Below are positions 26,601 through 37,731 of a stretch of 64,000 nucleotides of DNA, piece after piece (positions within the stretch are counted from its first letter, which is position 1; each line of letters begins with the position of its first letter). The translations under genes were made by a program, and so were the position numbers. The DNA comes from Membranipora membranacea (taxonomy: Eukaryota; Bryozoa; Gymnolaemata; Cheilostomatida; Membraniporidae). The stretch covers positions 30,068,001-30,132,000 of the forward strand of contig OU612068.1 of assembly GCA_914767715.1 (NCBI GenBank), read 5' to 3'. The notes beneath the pieces are model-generated. The model did not search any database. It was not told where the DNA came from and saw only the letters and a list, made by a program, of their open reading frames with translations.

Positions 26601-29600
26601 AGCCTAAGTGAAGGAAGTGAAGTGATAGACTTACCATCTGATGTAATGATATGCAGCATCCAGCCCATAATACCTTGTGCCGACGAGGGTCCCTAGCTGA
26701 TTATGAGGCATACCTGAAATATACGAGAATAATCCAATAAACATACAATGAATCGTTTGGAACAAACTAAGATCTATTTATAGGTGCATATGCAGATTTA
26801 TATAATGTATTTTTTTTCGGATAGTTTTGTGGTGAGGATGTACATTTATGCATCCAGTATTTGGTTTTAGTACAGGACGCTACATAAACATTATTGGTGT
26901 CAGGCAGTACAACAATACCATAATAAGATCAGATGGGTTAGCTGTAAAGTAGACTCACCATTCTCAGGCATGAAGTGCAGAGCCTGATAATAATATCTCT
27001 GAGCCACTATCCAACTCTTATTCCCATCATGCTCCTTCATGTACCGAGCGAGATCTCCTAAATAAACAAGACATCGGTGTGCTCCTTTCTCCGCCCATAA
27101 AACACCCTTATCCGTGTATTTTGTAGTGCCGCTATCAACTTCTGAGGAAAATATTGAAACAAAACTGCCTTGGATAGACTTTTAATTGAATAATATTATC
27201 ACATGTGATATTGAAGCAAGGATGAAGTTTGATATGACAAACAACATAAACTCTGTGACATATGCATGGTCAAAAATTAACAGATGCTGCTATTATAAGA
27301 AATAAATAGATGATGGCATCATTGAGCTCTTTCCGTAGAAAATTAACTGTGATTACACTTTATATCATGTATGTATATAAAATTGTTGTATGCGCATGAT
27401 GAAGCGTGTCAGCAGGCAATAGAGTTTCGGTCACCAGATATATCTTGCCTACAACATGTTGTGACTGAAAGACGCTGGATGGTGTATGTGAATCAGACTC
27501 TGAATCTAACTTACCAGCAGAGCTTGCATATCTGTGATAGAAGCAGTCTGTGATTGTCTCTAGGTTCAGTTTAAACTCATACTGCAGCTTGAACAGAAGA
27601 TGATTGTAGAAACCAGACGCTGCCATAAGATGAGTCTGGTACGATGTCACCAGGTTTTTTGGTATACGAGTGTTCTACAAACAAAAATCACTCCACAGTT
27701 TAGCTTTGTGTTAGCAATGGCACAGCACAGCTGGCAAAGTTTTAAGCAAACTGTGAGCAAAATGCATATTTTGCAACATTTGCATTAGTGTTGAGACATT
27801 GCCAAAGTGAAATGAGGTAGCTGATTGTGGGATCCAAGGTTAATTCTATTGGCTCATTGTAGTACAAAAGTAGAACCGATGCATGGCATTGATCTGGACC
27901 ATAGACATCAATAAATAGATGCCTAACCAGTATTTGCGGTTTTTGTTATTACTGGTTAACCACAATCAGTGGTAGGGATAGCCTGTTATCTTGATGAATT
28001 TCAACGTCCAGAAAAAAAATTCTTGTTACACCCAGATAGTAGTAAGGATAGTGGGTTAGTTTTTTCAGCTAGTCCATCTAATTTCATTTTTGAAAGAAAC
28101 CCTACCACTGATTTCTTATATAAAGGCGATTGGCGAAAAGTGGGACGACTCTCAAGAGCGGTCTAGGTTTCTATTTAGCTCTATTTCTATGATCTGGACC
28201 CACCACTCCATCTGTCATTCTGTCTGTTCAAGATTTTTTGCGTCAGAGTAAAAGTAATTTTCAGCATTTTCAAGCCTTGACCAGAATTGTAATTAATAAT
28301 TAATAAATAGTGTTTGATTTTGTACCACAAAAGCAAATACCCTAAGCATCTTTGTTTACACAGCTAAATATAATAAACTATACCCATCAGTTTGCATTGT
28401 ACTTAGCCGGTGAAAACGTGGTTTTAAATCAGTTTAGTGAGGAGGTTCGTGGAAAATTAGACATACATATACTTCTGCCTTCAAAGAGCCCCAGATATGT
28501 GTCTCTTGGTAAAGCTTCATTCTGCATTCACAGCCATTCTTGCACAGGGCAATAATTATTGTATGACATGTCTCGTAGCCTGTATAAGTACTGTAGTATA
28601 ATTAATATAATCAGCCCATTGCTTTAATTTAAACTCGATGATGCCATCATCGATTCTTTATATAGTGATTGAATCTCAATACCTTTTTAAACTGTTTCAT
28701 GGTTTGTATGGCATCATAGAATACTTTTCTCCATAACAGCTCTTCAGCCTTACGACCGTACTCTATAGGATCATGAAACATCAGTCTCTCACAACAATCC
28801 TTTAACCTGCAAACACAACCAATATCATTATTAAACAATACCATAATCTAACTTAATCTCTTCTATCAACGCAATTACAATCTAACTCGAGACAACAAAA
28901 CTGTACTAGCGATGTCTCACCTGTTCCTGTAAAATATTGTTTCAGCAGAAAACAAGTCTCTCGCCGTTGACCTGCGCTTTGTTATCTCATCCAAACTTTT
29001 GATTGTATCCATTGCATGTCTGAAACAGAAACATCGAACGCATGAATGAATACAATTCACATTCCTGCAGTAGAACATATGCAGACTCAGGCAGAAGGTG
29101 GCAATAAGTATGTATACACATATACCACATTCAAAAGACATAATTCAATATAATACTATATCCTTTGCTCATACCAATTCCTTGGAAGTTAAGCTCATCA
29201 ATATATCTGTCTTTAGTAGGCGTACGACTATATATATAAGATGAGGGTCTTTTGAAACTGTTTGTGTAGGTAATAAGCTCACTGTCAGTGTCAACAACTT
29301 AGCTAGAAAACTTGTTAGTGAATGCAAATCTGAGATTAAATATGCAATAAGTTAGTTTGCAGCCTTGCAGGAATAAAAAGAGAGCTACAACTGGGCATGT
29401 ACTCTCCTCTGTATTATTAGCAATGATAATAAAGAATGATTAATAATGATCATTCTTGACTTGTTTTATTTGCAAGAAAGTTGTTTTCCGGAGAGGCATC
29501 CATAAATCCATTTCCATACTCACTTGAAAGCCCTTCTGGCACTATCACTCCCAGATCTTGGCAAGCTCAGGTCTTTAGATGAGCTCTTGCTCTTCTGTTG

Positions 29601-29612
29601 CTGCTTCTCCAT
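5679..29612 (-). CDS. SMG5: SMG5, nonsense-mediated mRNA decay factor (23 coding exons)
   Basis: SMG5 binds phosphorylated UPF1 together with SMG7 and promotes UPF1 dephosphorylation and mRNA degradation. Coding exons, 5' to 3' on the minus strand: 29524-29612, 28921-29019, 28683-28806, 27515-27674, 26959-27141, 26635-26713, 24466-24690, 24038-24231, 23310-23498, 22665-22832, 22176-22366, 21073-21319, 20724-20868, 19935-20052, 19555-19630, 18610-18791, 17545-17694, 11174-11233, 10017-10173, 9679-9769, 8667-8747, 8075-8229, 5679-5746. All phases agree, giving 3231 nt or 1076 aa (human is about 1016 from memory). The N-terminal 14-3-3-like/TPR part shows EYGRKAEELLWRKVFYDAI, HRCLVYLGDLARY and YYYQALHFMP. 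The middle is acidic and Arg-rich with DLSEGEDE. The C-terminal PIN-like domain starts near residue 894 with PPYLVPDSTALLD and ends FYSKWKEQWKKKG. The start ATG opens a short Lys/Ser-rich leader not shared with human. A tiny exon in the 6.3-kb intron 17 could have been missed. Confidence 0.95.
7973..8010. repeat. Short hairpin
   Basis: A perfect 14-bp inverted repeat (ATCACAGAGTAAGG and its complement) with a 10-nt TA-rich loop, in the last SMG5 intron. Imperfect pairing continues outward for several bases. Probably the remnant of a small foldback element. Confidence 0.7.
8232..8312. repeat. CA/TA microsatellite in SMG5 intron 22
   Basis: Alternating CA then TA dinucleotides, with a second TA-rich patch near 8755-8810. 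It begins directly beside the acceptor of SMG5 exon 22 (8229), whose branch and pyrimidine tract therefore lie in low-complexity DNA. Confidence 0.85.
8939..9376. mobile_element. Foldback/MITE-like element in SMG5 intron 20
   Basis: A 438-bp element with long imperfect terminal inverted repeats of roughly 105-135 bp. Both ends begin ATAGACAGTTTTC with one or two changes; further in, TAGGAAAAAC and GGGTTATCTTGAAAACCG match their complements at 9255-9300. The central 190 bp is unpaired and has no coding potential. A target duplication is unclear (perhaps TA). The structure fits a non-autonomous DNA transposon. Confidence 0.7.
12955..13046 (+). repeat. 46-bp tandem duplication
   Basis: Two perfect copies (12955-13000 and 13001-13046) starting TTATTAGGAATACAACAAAG. 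Each contains an 8-bp hairpin (AATACAAC, AAA loop, GTTGTATT). The motif GGAATACAAC is the complement of GGTTGTATTCC found near the 3' end of each unit of the composite repeat that follows, so these copies may be its left border. Confidence 0.85.
13047..15718 (+). repeat. Three tandem composite repeats with internal 142-bp satellite units
   Basis: SMG5 intron 17 holds three head-to-tail copies (about 13047-13970, 13980-14934, 14942-15714). Each has a head of about 200 bp (GCAACACTTTT, then TATAAGTCAAGAACTACC), then an array of units of about 139-145 bp (5, 4 and 4 units), then a tail of about 100 bp ending in a hairpin and CTAG. The copies are separated by (TTA)n. Each internal unit contains the core ATGCGATTGAGTTAAAACTT, the palindrome TGACATCA..TGATGTCA and ATATGGCCGCCAT. 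The tail hairpin ATATTTGC-TT-GCAAATAT sits 11 nt before CTAG at 13966, 14930 and 15710, and T follows. That resembles a Helitron 3' end. A non-autonomous Helitron-like element with core repeats is my interpretation; no coding capacity is present. Confidence 0.8.
18838..19195 (+). repeat. Minisatellite of TATATG/CAGTATG-type units in SMG5 intron
   Basis: Degenerate tandem units of about 24 bp, built from ATGTATCAGTATGCATAT with variants. The stretch is open in one forward frame but encodes only a Tyr/Ile/Ser/Met repeat, so it is not a gene. Confidence 0.85.
20128..20507. repeat. Large imperfect inverted repeat with coding-like arms
   Basis: Two arms of about 160-170 bp face each other: CCCAAAGACCAAAGC at 20128 matches its complement at 20493-20507, and CATTATGATGTCAC at 20286 pairs with 20346-20359 around a loop of about 46 nt. 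The right arm lies in an 83-codon minus-strand open frame (20288-20539). The left arm read on the plus strand gives related peptides (WHEY, LMVERV, KEGNSH, HYDVTV), but with stops. Both arms therefore seem to derive from one coding sequence that I do not recognise, possibly a transposon gene fragment. It lies in the intron between SMG5 exons 13 and 14. Confidence 0.75.
25165..26625 (+). mobile_element. Degenerate 5'-truncated non-LTR retroelement (reverse transcriptase 3' part)
   Basis: It lies in SMG5 intron 6, antisense to the gene. The RT palm motif YADDLALLS is at about 25259-25285, just after an in-frame stop. Downstream are FGLHINEQKTKVL (25899 on), INNNDLEFVNSFQDLGAKID, SVLLYGCGTW (26174 on), LRKLEFFHLNCCLRILKL, and GRRR/GGPKETWRTTALDQL with DRSRWREG (26409-26560). 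This motif order is typical of RTE/L2-like endonuclease-RT elements. Frameshifts separate 26105/26170 and 26370/26400. The 3' end carries a GTGAAGGAA-type short repeat near 26610-26625. The element is split by the nested insertion at 25325-25869. It is an inactive copy. Confidence 0.85.
25325..25869. mobile_element. 545-bp inverted-repeat DNA element nested in the retroelement
   Basis: The ends are exact 15-bp inverted repeats (GGGCTGGTTTCAATT and complement), flanked by CTG on both sides, consistent with a 3-bp target duplication. Taking out the element plus one CTG brings the surrounding RT reading frame back into register, which independently confirms the borders. The interior has small hairpins (TTTAGCCGTG/CACGGCTAAA) and no open frame of note. 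It is a non-autonomous DNA transposon (MITE-like); I cannot name the superfamily. Confidence 0.88.
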
Positions 29613-30505
29613 CTTTCTTAGTGTTGGTACTCTAATTTGTCCACAATGGAGTTGGGATAGCTTGCTCACTCATCATGTGACCATTTTTTTCTGATTTTAT
29701 GCTGTTTATTTTTCTACCAGAAAATGATGCTTGTGGCGTCGCAAAATTGTATGTATTCATACAATATCTGTAAACAGGGTATTATGAGTTCAGACGGCTG
29801 AATATTGCCTGCTTCCAAGTAGTTCTCACCCTAAAGGTTAATCTAGTTCCGGTTTTGCTAATTTCTTTTTTTTTCTGACAGGATCTTGTTTTCTCAACAT
29901 CTAAGAAGTAGTATCTTCTGCAGGTATAGTTATAATTAAATTGCAAAACTATTGTGGTTTGGTGATAGGGATACCAAGGTGATGTATGGTGAAATCCCAT
30001 TTTGAGTAACTGTTACTCCTTGCTCAACAAGTTCTTGTTCTTCATTCATTGACAAGTGGTACACACTGGCAACATGGGCCCCTGGGACAAAAGCAACTAA
30101 ATGTCAGAATACATTTGGTATGTCTTTAAAAATATTCTGGGACTCGCTCATAGTGACTTATCCTGCATGATCAACTCAAAAAAAAAGATATCTCAAGACC
30201 AGCTGTCGTAATTAATTACCAATCTACATTTGGTTCTTCTATAGAGCATTTGAGCTTCAGGGTTTGTGCTCAAGCATTTTGGGAAGGTTAAGTCAGTCTC
30301 ACCCCTAGTAATTAAATGGCATTCTCTCTGTATCCATTCCCAGCCTCATCGGCTCAAGGCATTAACATGTCACATATAACTCAAGGCATTAACATGATAA
30401 ATATGCGTTGATCATGTAATTATACGTTGTTTATATCTTATATTTTCAGGCTTTGATGTTGGGGTACAGGGTAAAGTCGCGCAGAATATAAACCACTCAG
30501 TACAG
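29613..30505. promoter_or_regulatory. Shared interval between divergent SMG5 and GFOD
   Basis: 893 bp separate the two start codons, so SMG5 and GFOD are head-to-head and may share regulatory DNA. GFOD has an apparent splice acceptor (TTTTCAG) just before 30451, so part of the interval is a GFOD 5' exon or intron. I cannot mark a TATA box or transcription start with confidence. Confidence 0.45.
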
Positions 30506-31950
30506 ATGCCAGACAATATGTTACCTGGTGTGGGGATATTCGGCACAGGTCCTCTAGCCAAGATAGTGGTGAAAATGTTAAAGGACCATGGCTTTGTTAT
30601 AACTGCTGTGTGGAGCAGGACTTTGAAGGATGCTGAAATGTTTGCTGAAGAGATGAATATTCCAATCGCTACCAACAAAGCTGATGGTCTATTACTGAAG
30701 CCAGAGGTTGGCTGTGTGGTGATAGTATGTCCTCCACACCTACAGTCACCGATAGCCGTCAAGGCGATGGGCATAGGAAAGCATGTCGTCGCAACTTGGC
30801 CAGCAGGTACTAGCCAATTGGAGGTGCTGAAGATGGTGAAAGGTGCTACATACTATCCTAGTCTATTATCAATGATGTGCCACGGCCTCAGATTCCTTCC
30901 ATCATTAACTACTATGAAAGAACACATCAATTCTGGACACATTGGCGATATGTTTCTTTTTGAAGTTAAAGTACATTGTGGGACATCTTTTGAGGAGTAT
31001 GGCTGGGAATGTGACAGTTTGATGGGTGGTGGTGCACTGTCAATGCATGGAAGCTATATCATCGATATTCTCTCCTATCTCAGCGGGAAAAAAGCAAAAT
31101 CTGTCAATGGAATGACTAGGACTTATGTTAAAGATACAGATGCAGTTCATGGTGTTAGACAGATCACCTGCGATGATTTCTGTACATTCCAGCTAGAGAT
31201 GGATGAAGGTATCACGGCATCTTGCACTGTTAATAGTCTATGCTTTGGAGATTTTACTCTAGAGGTGATAGCTGTTGGATCTAAAGGCAGGCTTACAGTT
31301 AGAAATCATGACTTATATGTTTGTTTGAATGATCAGAAGGAAGAATTGATTCTTCATCAGGGTCCCAAATCTACAGATGATGGGAATGAGGACGAGAGCC
31401 TACCAACTGGGAGATTACCTTTCCCTATTGGTGAGTTTGTTTATTTGGATGAATATTTTTACATACCATTGAAGCTAAAGCAGTAAACAGCTTTCATCAT
31501 AATATAAATTAATCAGAAGGACAACCTATATAGCCCATATAGACTTTCAACCACAATATTCAATTGAGTTCTCAAGTTCAAGTCTCAGTTTGATTTCATC
31601 ATAGTACAAGCACGTCAAACTGCCTGTAGCGTTTCTATCTACTGCAATATGTTCCTCAATCACTTTAATGGCCAGGTCTGGTGTATTTTCCTGCAGGGCT
31701 AAGGAAAGCTATAGAAGGTGTTGCTAATTCATTCCGAGCGGTGGAGGCTGTACATGGCTGGAAGGATGATCTGATAGCCAACAGATCTACATTTGATGAT
31801 GCACTCTATGTTCAAACAGTGATTGATTCAATAAAAAGATCTAATGAGACTAAGCAGTGGGTATCTATAAGTATTCTAGAGGAGGAGCCTGATCCCAATC
31901 CTCACCTATCCGCTGTGGTGAGGCGTACGGCGCTTAGCAGCTATTACTGA
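30506..31950 (+). CDS. GFOD: GFOD1/2-type Gfo/Idh/MocA-family protein (2 coding exons)
   Basis: Coding exons are 30506-31430 and 31697-31950, joined in phase at a Gly codon (GT at 31431, AG at 31695-31696), giving 392 aa. The N-terminal Rossmann fold starts GVGIFGTGPLAK (GxGxxG-like). Further matches to animal GFOD are HVVATWPAG, CHGLRFLPSL, GYIGD-like SGHIGDMFLFEV, DSLMGGGALSMHGSYIIDIL, VRQITCDDFCTFQL, VGSKGRLTV, and in exon 2 TFDDALYVQTVIDSIKRS and EEEPDPNP. The usual EKP catalytic motif of Gfo/Idh/MocA enzymes is replaced by a TWPAG sequence; human GFODs also deviate there, so enzymatic activity is uncertain. Human GFOD starts at the residue matching Met5 (30518). The frame is also open upstream to an acceptor at 30450, so a longer N-terminus from an upstream exon is possible. 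Head-to-head with SMG5. Confidence 0.93.
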
Positions 31951-33253
31951 AAGACTATCAGTCTTACTTCAACATTCTTCAAAAATCTCTAATTAATTAA
32001 TAGATGATTTGTCAATGACCCACTATAAAACACTGCTGAATGGCTGCATGATGAAGCCATCGCCGCAGCCATTAAATTCTCTTACAACTGGAGTTTCTCC
32101 CTCATTATCGTTGTACACACAACTCCAATGTTAACTCTTCTCTTGTCTCATTCACTTGCCCTAGACTAAACTAATAGTCTCTATCTTTCCGTAGGGATAT
32201 CGCTCATAACTCTTCATGCGCCCAATTTTTGCTTTGAAAAAATTTGCCACATGACAAGGCTAGCTCATAACTCTAATGGATGATATTGACCCTGACCCGG
32301 GCACACAGCTTCGCTCGGCCCGTCGGGAGGGTAGCCTGTTGGTTCAGTCTACACTTGCCCTTCTTTTGCTTGCCCAACCAAACTGGTAGACCTGCCACCT
32401 AGAGCTCTTTTAATTGGTGCATCTCATTCGATTTAATATGTTTTAATTTAGAAGCTTAAATTTTGATTTCATATATACTAAAAAAACAAAATTTTGAAAT
32501 CTGATATGTGTTGTGTTAATTCTCAATTTTGTTTATGGCTCTATAAATTTGTGATAGAAACTTGTACATATATGATTGTTTATGAACATTAGTTTATTTC
32601 AAGCGCCTAAAATGGTGAAAAGAATACAACAAAATCCGGGCAAGAATGAATAAAATATTTCCCATATCACTCTACCGTAGTATGCTGCTCATTTTTCGCA
32701 CCTCCTGCAGAAAAATGTGAAACAATAGTATGAAGAACATAAAATCTGATTGATTTCAATGCAAAAAAATACATACACACTAAACATGAACAATAAATTC
32801 TCTAATTTGTTGATTAAAACAGCTTAATACATATATAACACTGGGTGATGCTGGTACTGATGATAATTAGCTCAACACAAAGATATTCTAGCAAGACTAA
32901 TGTTAATTAATATCGTGAACAAAGCTATAGCTCGTTAATTATAAACAAAGATCCTTAGTCTGAAGCATTCATGTGGATGTGAGATTGTGGATGTGAGTTT
33001 TATTTATGACAGGGTAGTGAGATGAGTCTTAAAGCTGAAGTTGAGACTCTGGTAAAATCTTATGTGAACTGCTTGCCTCCATCTCCGAAAGTGTTCAGCG
33101 CAAATCGACATGGCTGCTCGTCTATGTTATACGTGCTTAGGACTGATCAGCAATGCTCAAGCTTGTCAAGTGGCTTGTATAATGAACACCGTATATGGGT
33201 TCGACAATCGTCCTGTCCCTGATTATTGTAGATGGGTGTAAGCTTGTAATACG
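31951..33253. other. Tail-to-tail interval between GFOD and KLF
   Basis: Contains the 3' UTRs of both convergent genes. Candidate AATAAA signals lie at 32649-32654 (plus, for GFOD, rather distant) and 32999-33004 (minus, for KLF, about 250 bp past its stop). A small GC-richer patch at 32290-32350 (CCCGGGCACACAGCTTCGCT onward) stands out from the AT-rich background and may be a repeat fragment. The 66-codon open frame at 33022-33222 has no recognisable content. Confidence 0.45.
32999..33004 (-). terminator. Candidate polyadenylation signal for KLF
   Basis: AATAAA on the minus strand about 250 bp beyond the KLF stop codon. In AT-rich DNA such hexamers also occur by chance. Confidence 0.4.
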
Positions 33254-34997
<1,744 letters not shown>

Positions 34998-36009
34998 ACT
35001 GGAAATACAAGTCAGAAATTGTTGCTGCATGTAAAATGTGATGACGCTACAGCTCCATGCAATCATCTTGATTGGTTGATCAATGTAGTTCTAGAAAGAA
35101 TCACTTTAACAAAATTCTGGAGTGGAAAAATTTCTGGGTTCTACGGTTTCATACCGACTAAGGGATACAACAGGCATGCATCCAGTAAACCTAAGGACCG
35201 AGTAAATAATTCAATTTTTAACAAATATGCTACTTGTACCAGGGAGAATGCTCCCTGCTTGTACCACTCACTCATTAAGTTTATAAAGTTGACAACATTT
35301 ATAATCTGTCATAAAATAGTCTAGACTCTAATGTGAAAAATGCTAGAAATACCCTACAAAATCCTTCAGTGTTTTATTGTTTATGATTAACAATGGATTG
35401 GGCAGCCAATATGCATACCCCAAGCACTGAGTTGCTAACTAAGCATGTGGGAATTGTCAATTTGTGGGTCATCAGCCTACTATATCTAAGAATATACCAT
35501 ATATCCTTGACTCAAACATCTCCATTTTACAGTCACAACATACCTTTTTCATTATCAACCATGAATTTCTTTGTAATATACACATTGGTAGGTCTTCTAG
35601 GTCTCTCACGTGGAATTTGGTTAGTTTTGGGTATGAGAATCTTTGTGAGCTGCTTCAGAAAACCAAAGATGGGCGTGCCTCGTTGACAATATTATGTGTA
35701 GAACGTCACGGTTAACTGTGTATTCTTTGATAGTGAAGTTAACAAAAGCAAGTATAAACCAAAATCCAAAGTCTGTTTGCTATTACATATCAAAGGGAGG
35801 GGGGAGGCCAAAACTCCAAAGCCTGTCAAGCATGCACAACTCTGCAGAATACTGGTGAAAAAGTATTTTGGTTGTTTTTTTCCCGGTTGGAAATACACGC
35901 TAAAGGCTTGTACCAATGAACTAAACCATTGCTTGTACACACAAGACAATCTTACTGGCAGCAAGTACTTGGGTTAATTACCATCAGCATCTGATACCTG
36001 AAGTAAAAG
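34998..36009. promoter_or_regulatory. Interval between divergent KLF and MPC2
   Basis: About 1 kb between two divergent start codons. It holds the KLF 5' intron next to 34998, an unplaced KLF 5' UTR exon, and the promoters of both genes. Overlapping open frames at 35393-35715 and 34833-35324 lack homology and splice logic, and I treat them as chance. Confidence 0.45.
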
Positions 36010-36824
36010 ATGGCATCAATGTACTTGAGAGCAATGACCAAACTTGACAGGCTTGTACCCCTCAAAGCAAAGCCTCTCTGGGACAATCCTGCAGGACCAA
36101 AAACTGTTTTCTTTTGGGCACCTGCCTTTAAATGGTGTTTGGTGTTTGCTGGAATTGGTGACTTGCAGCGGCCAGCAGAGAAGTTAAGTGTGACACAGGC
36201 ATCAGCTCTTGCTGCAACAGGTATACAGTTCAACAATAATCTGAGAGAGTGCTAAGACAAGGCTAGTAGCAATGGTTATGTACACCCAGGTGTACTCGAA
36301 AACCTGGGTTTCTGGAAAAGTATGAAGGCCCCTAAGGAGGGCCAGTCAATCATTGCTAGAGAACCAGGTTTTGGAGTATACCTGGGGGTGTACTGAGCTT
36401 AGGCTAAGGTAAATTAGGGGACAAGTTAATGTCATTAGTAGATACTCATGAATGAAAATACTTTTTGTTATCAGACAAGTGACTTGTGCAGTTGACAACT
36501 TGATCAGCTTGCTGTATTCAGTTCTATTTTCTGATACAAAAGTAGTATTGGTGAGCAGCTAGGAGCAAGGCAAGTGAGCCGTCTGCAAACACCAAAGATT
36601 GTATTATATCTAGTTATTTCTTGCAAACCTATAAAAGGGCATAATAAATATCATCCTCACTTTGTCTGTTACTTTCAGGATTGATTTGGTCGAGATACTC
36701 AATGGTGATCATTCCTAAGAATTATAGTCTGTTCGCTGTGAACATATTTGTTGCTATTACTGGATTGGTACAGCTGGGCAGAATCTACAACTACAGACAA
36801 TCCCTAAAACAATCACAAGTCTAA
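36010..36824 (+). CDS. MPC2: Mitochondrial pyruvate carrier subunit 2 (2 coding exons)
   Basis: MPC2 pairs with MPC1 in the inner mitochondrial membrane to import pyruvate. Coding exons 36010-36220 and 36679-36824 join in phase within a Gly codon, giving 118 aa, close to the 127 aa of human MPC2. Family hallmarks are present in order: KPLWDNPAGPKTVFFWAPAF, KWCLVFAGIGDLQRPAEKLS, ATG, then in exon 2 IWSRYSMVIIPKNYSLFAVN and GLVQLGRIYNYRQ. Two to three hydrophobic helices are visible, and the short basic N-terminus replaces a cleavable presequence, as is usual for this family. The intron carries a foldback repeat (36280-36398). Head-to-head with KLF, tail-to-tail with CCP1. No MPC1 is seen in the window. 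Confidence 0.97.
36280..36398. repeat. Foldback repeat in MPC2 intron
   Basis: Imperfect inverted repeat with arms of about 35 bp: GTACACCCAGGTGTACTCG and AACCTGGGTTTCT on the left match the complement of AGAACCAGGTTTTGGAGTAT and CCTGGGGGTGTAC on the right. Looks like a short MITE-type insertion. Confidence 0.7.
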
Positions 36825-37178
36825 ATCTGTTCTTCAAACTTGGTTTATATTCTTCTCGTATTTATTTCCGATAACATATAGATGTAGTAACGTAGCTGGG
36901 TTCATCATTGTGAAGTGCCAAACTTCTATATTATAGTGCATGATGTGTATGTTGTGGCCAGCACTATCAAAACTCAAACAGATTCTTTGCTATTTTATAT
37001 TCTATTTTTTATGTAACCTATAGATAATGTTTTTTTTTTGTAAAAGCAAGTAAAACTTTACTAAATCCTTTGTTCTTAGAAGGGCAAATGGGTAAACAGG
37101 TGTCTAAGGGTTCTTGTTTTGCTTTAGTAATTGCTTCTTTTATTTCAAGGACAGCTAACTATCTGTTAAAATACAGCA

Positions 37179-37184
37179 AATAAA
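37179..37184 (+). terminator. Candidate polyadenylation signal for MPC2
   Basis: AATAAA about 355 bp past the MPC2 stop codon. Confidence 0.4.
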
Positions 37185-37512
37185 CGAAAATAAGTTTTGA
37201 GCAAATGACAATAACATTGGCTAGCACGGCATACATGACTACTATTTAAGCACCACTAATGTAGGAGTTAGGCCGCATTTCCTTCTACCTGGACAAAACT
37301 TAATTTATGAGATTGTATGATGGTACTGAAAATAATCTACATAGCTATTACAGAAAAAAAAACTTTCAATGCTCACATTAAAGCACAAAACAAAATATAT
37401 ATTATCACTGACTTACACCGTAATAATGGACGGAATAACTGAAAACAAGTCACTACTTTCAAGGCATAAAAATGATTGTCCTGCTCAAAGTTGAGTATCT
37501 GATCTCCAGTGC

Positions 37513-37518
37513 TTTATT
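37513..37518 (-). terminator. Candidate polyadenylation signal for CCP1
   Basis: AATAAA on the minus strand about 215 bp past the CCP1 stop codon. Confidence 0.45.
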
Positions 37519-37731
37519 CAAGATTAATTGGTGAACCTAGTTTGAAACATATTGTCTAACTTTTTTCTGTTCTTTCTGAGTATTGACTTAGTGTAAATTT
37601 TCATTCCACTCAGATAGACCTGTGGCATGCTCCAAGACGCAAACCTCAAGGAACGATGAGTTTCGATCTCCATAAGTGGCTGTAAATAATTCTCTCTATG
37701 ATGTCGATAGTGATGCAGAGATATTATATAA

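Larger units (their letters stand above)
36825..37731. other. Tail-to-tail interval between MPC2 and CCP1
   Basis: About 0.9 kb of AT-rich 3' UTR and spacer. Likely polyadenylation hexamers occur on each strand (plus 37179-37184, minus 37513-37518). Nothing else is recognised. Confidence 0.5.

Noticed and set aside
27969-28555. Two plus-strand open frames (65 and 67 codons) inside SMG5 intron 3
   Set aside because: Their composition looks mildly protein-like, but I recognise no family, no splice pairing and no repeat of the motif. Kept only as a weak possibility of a transposon remnant.
30412-30774. 120-codon minus-strand open frame
   Set aside because: It is the antisense shadow of GFOD exon 1.
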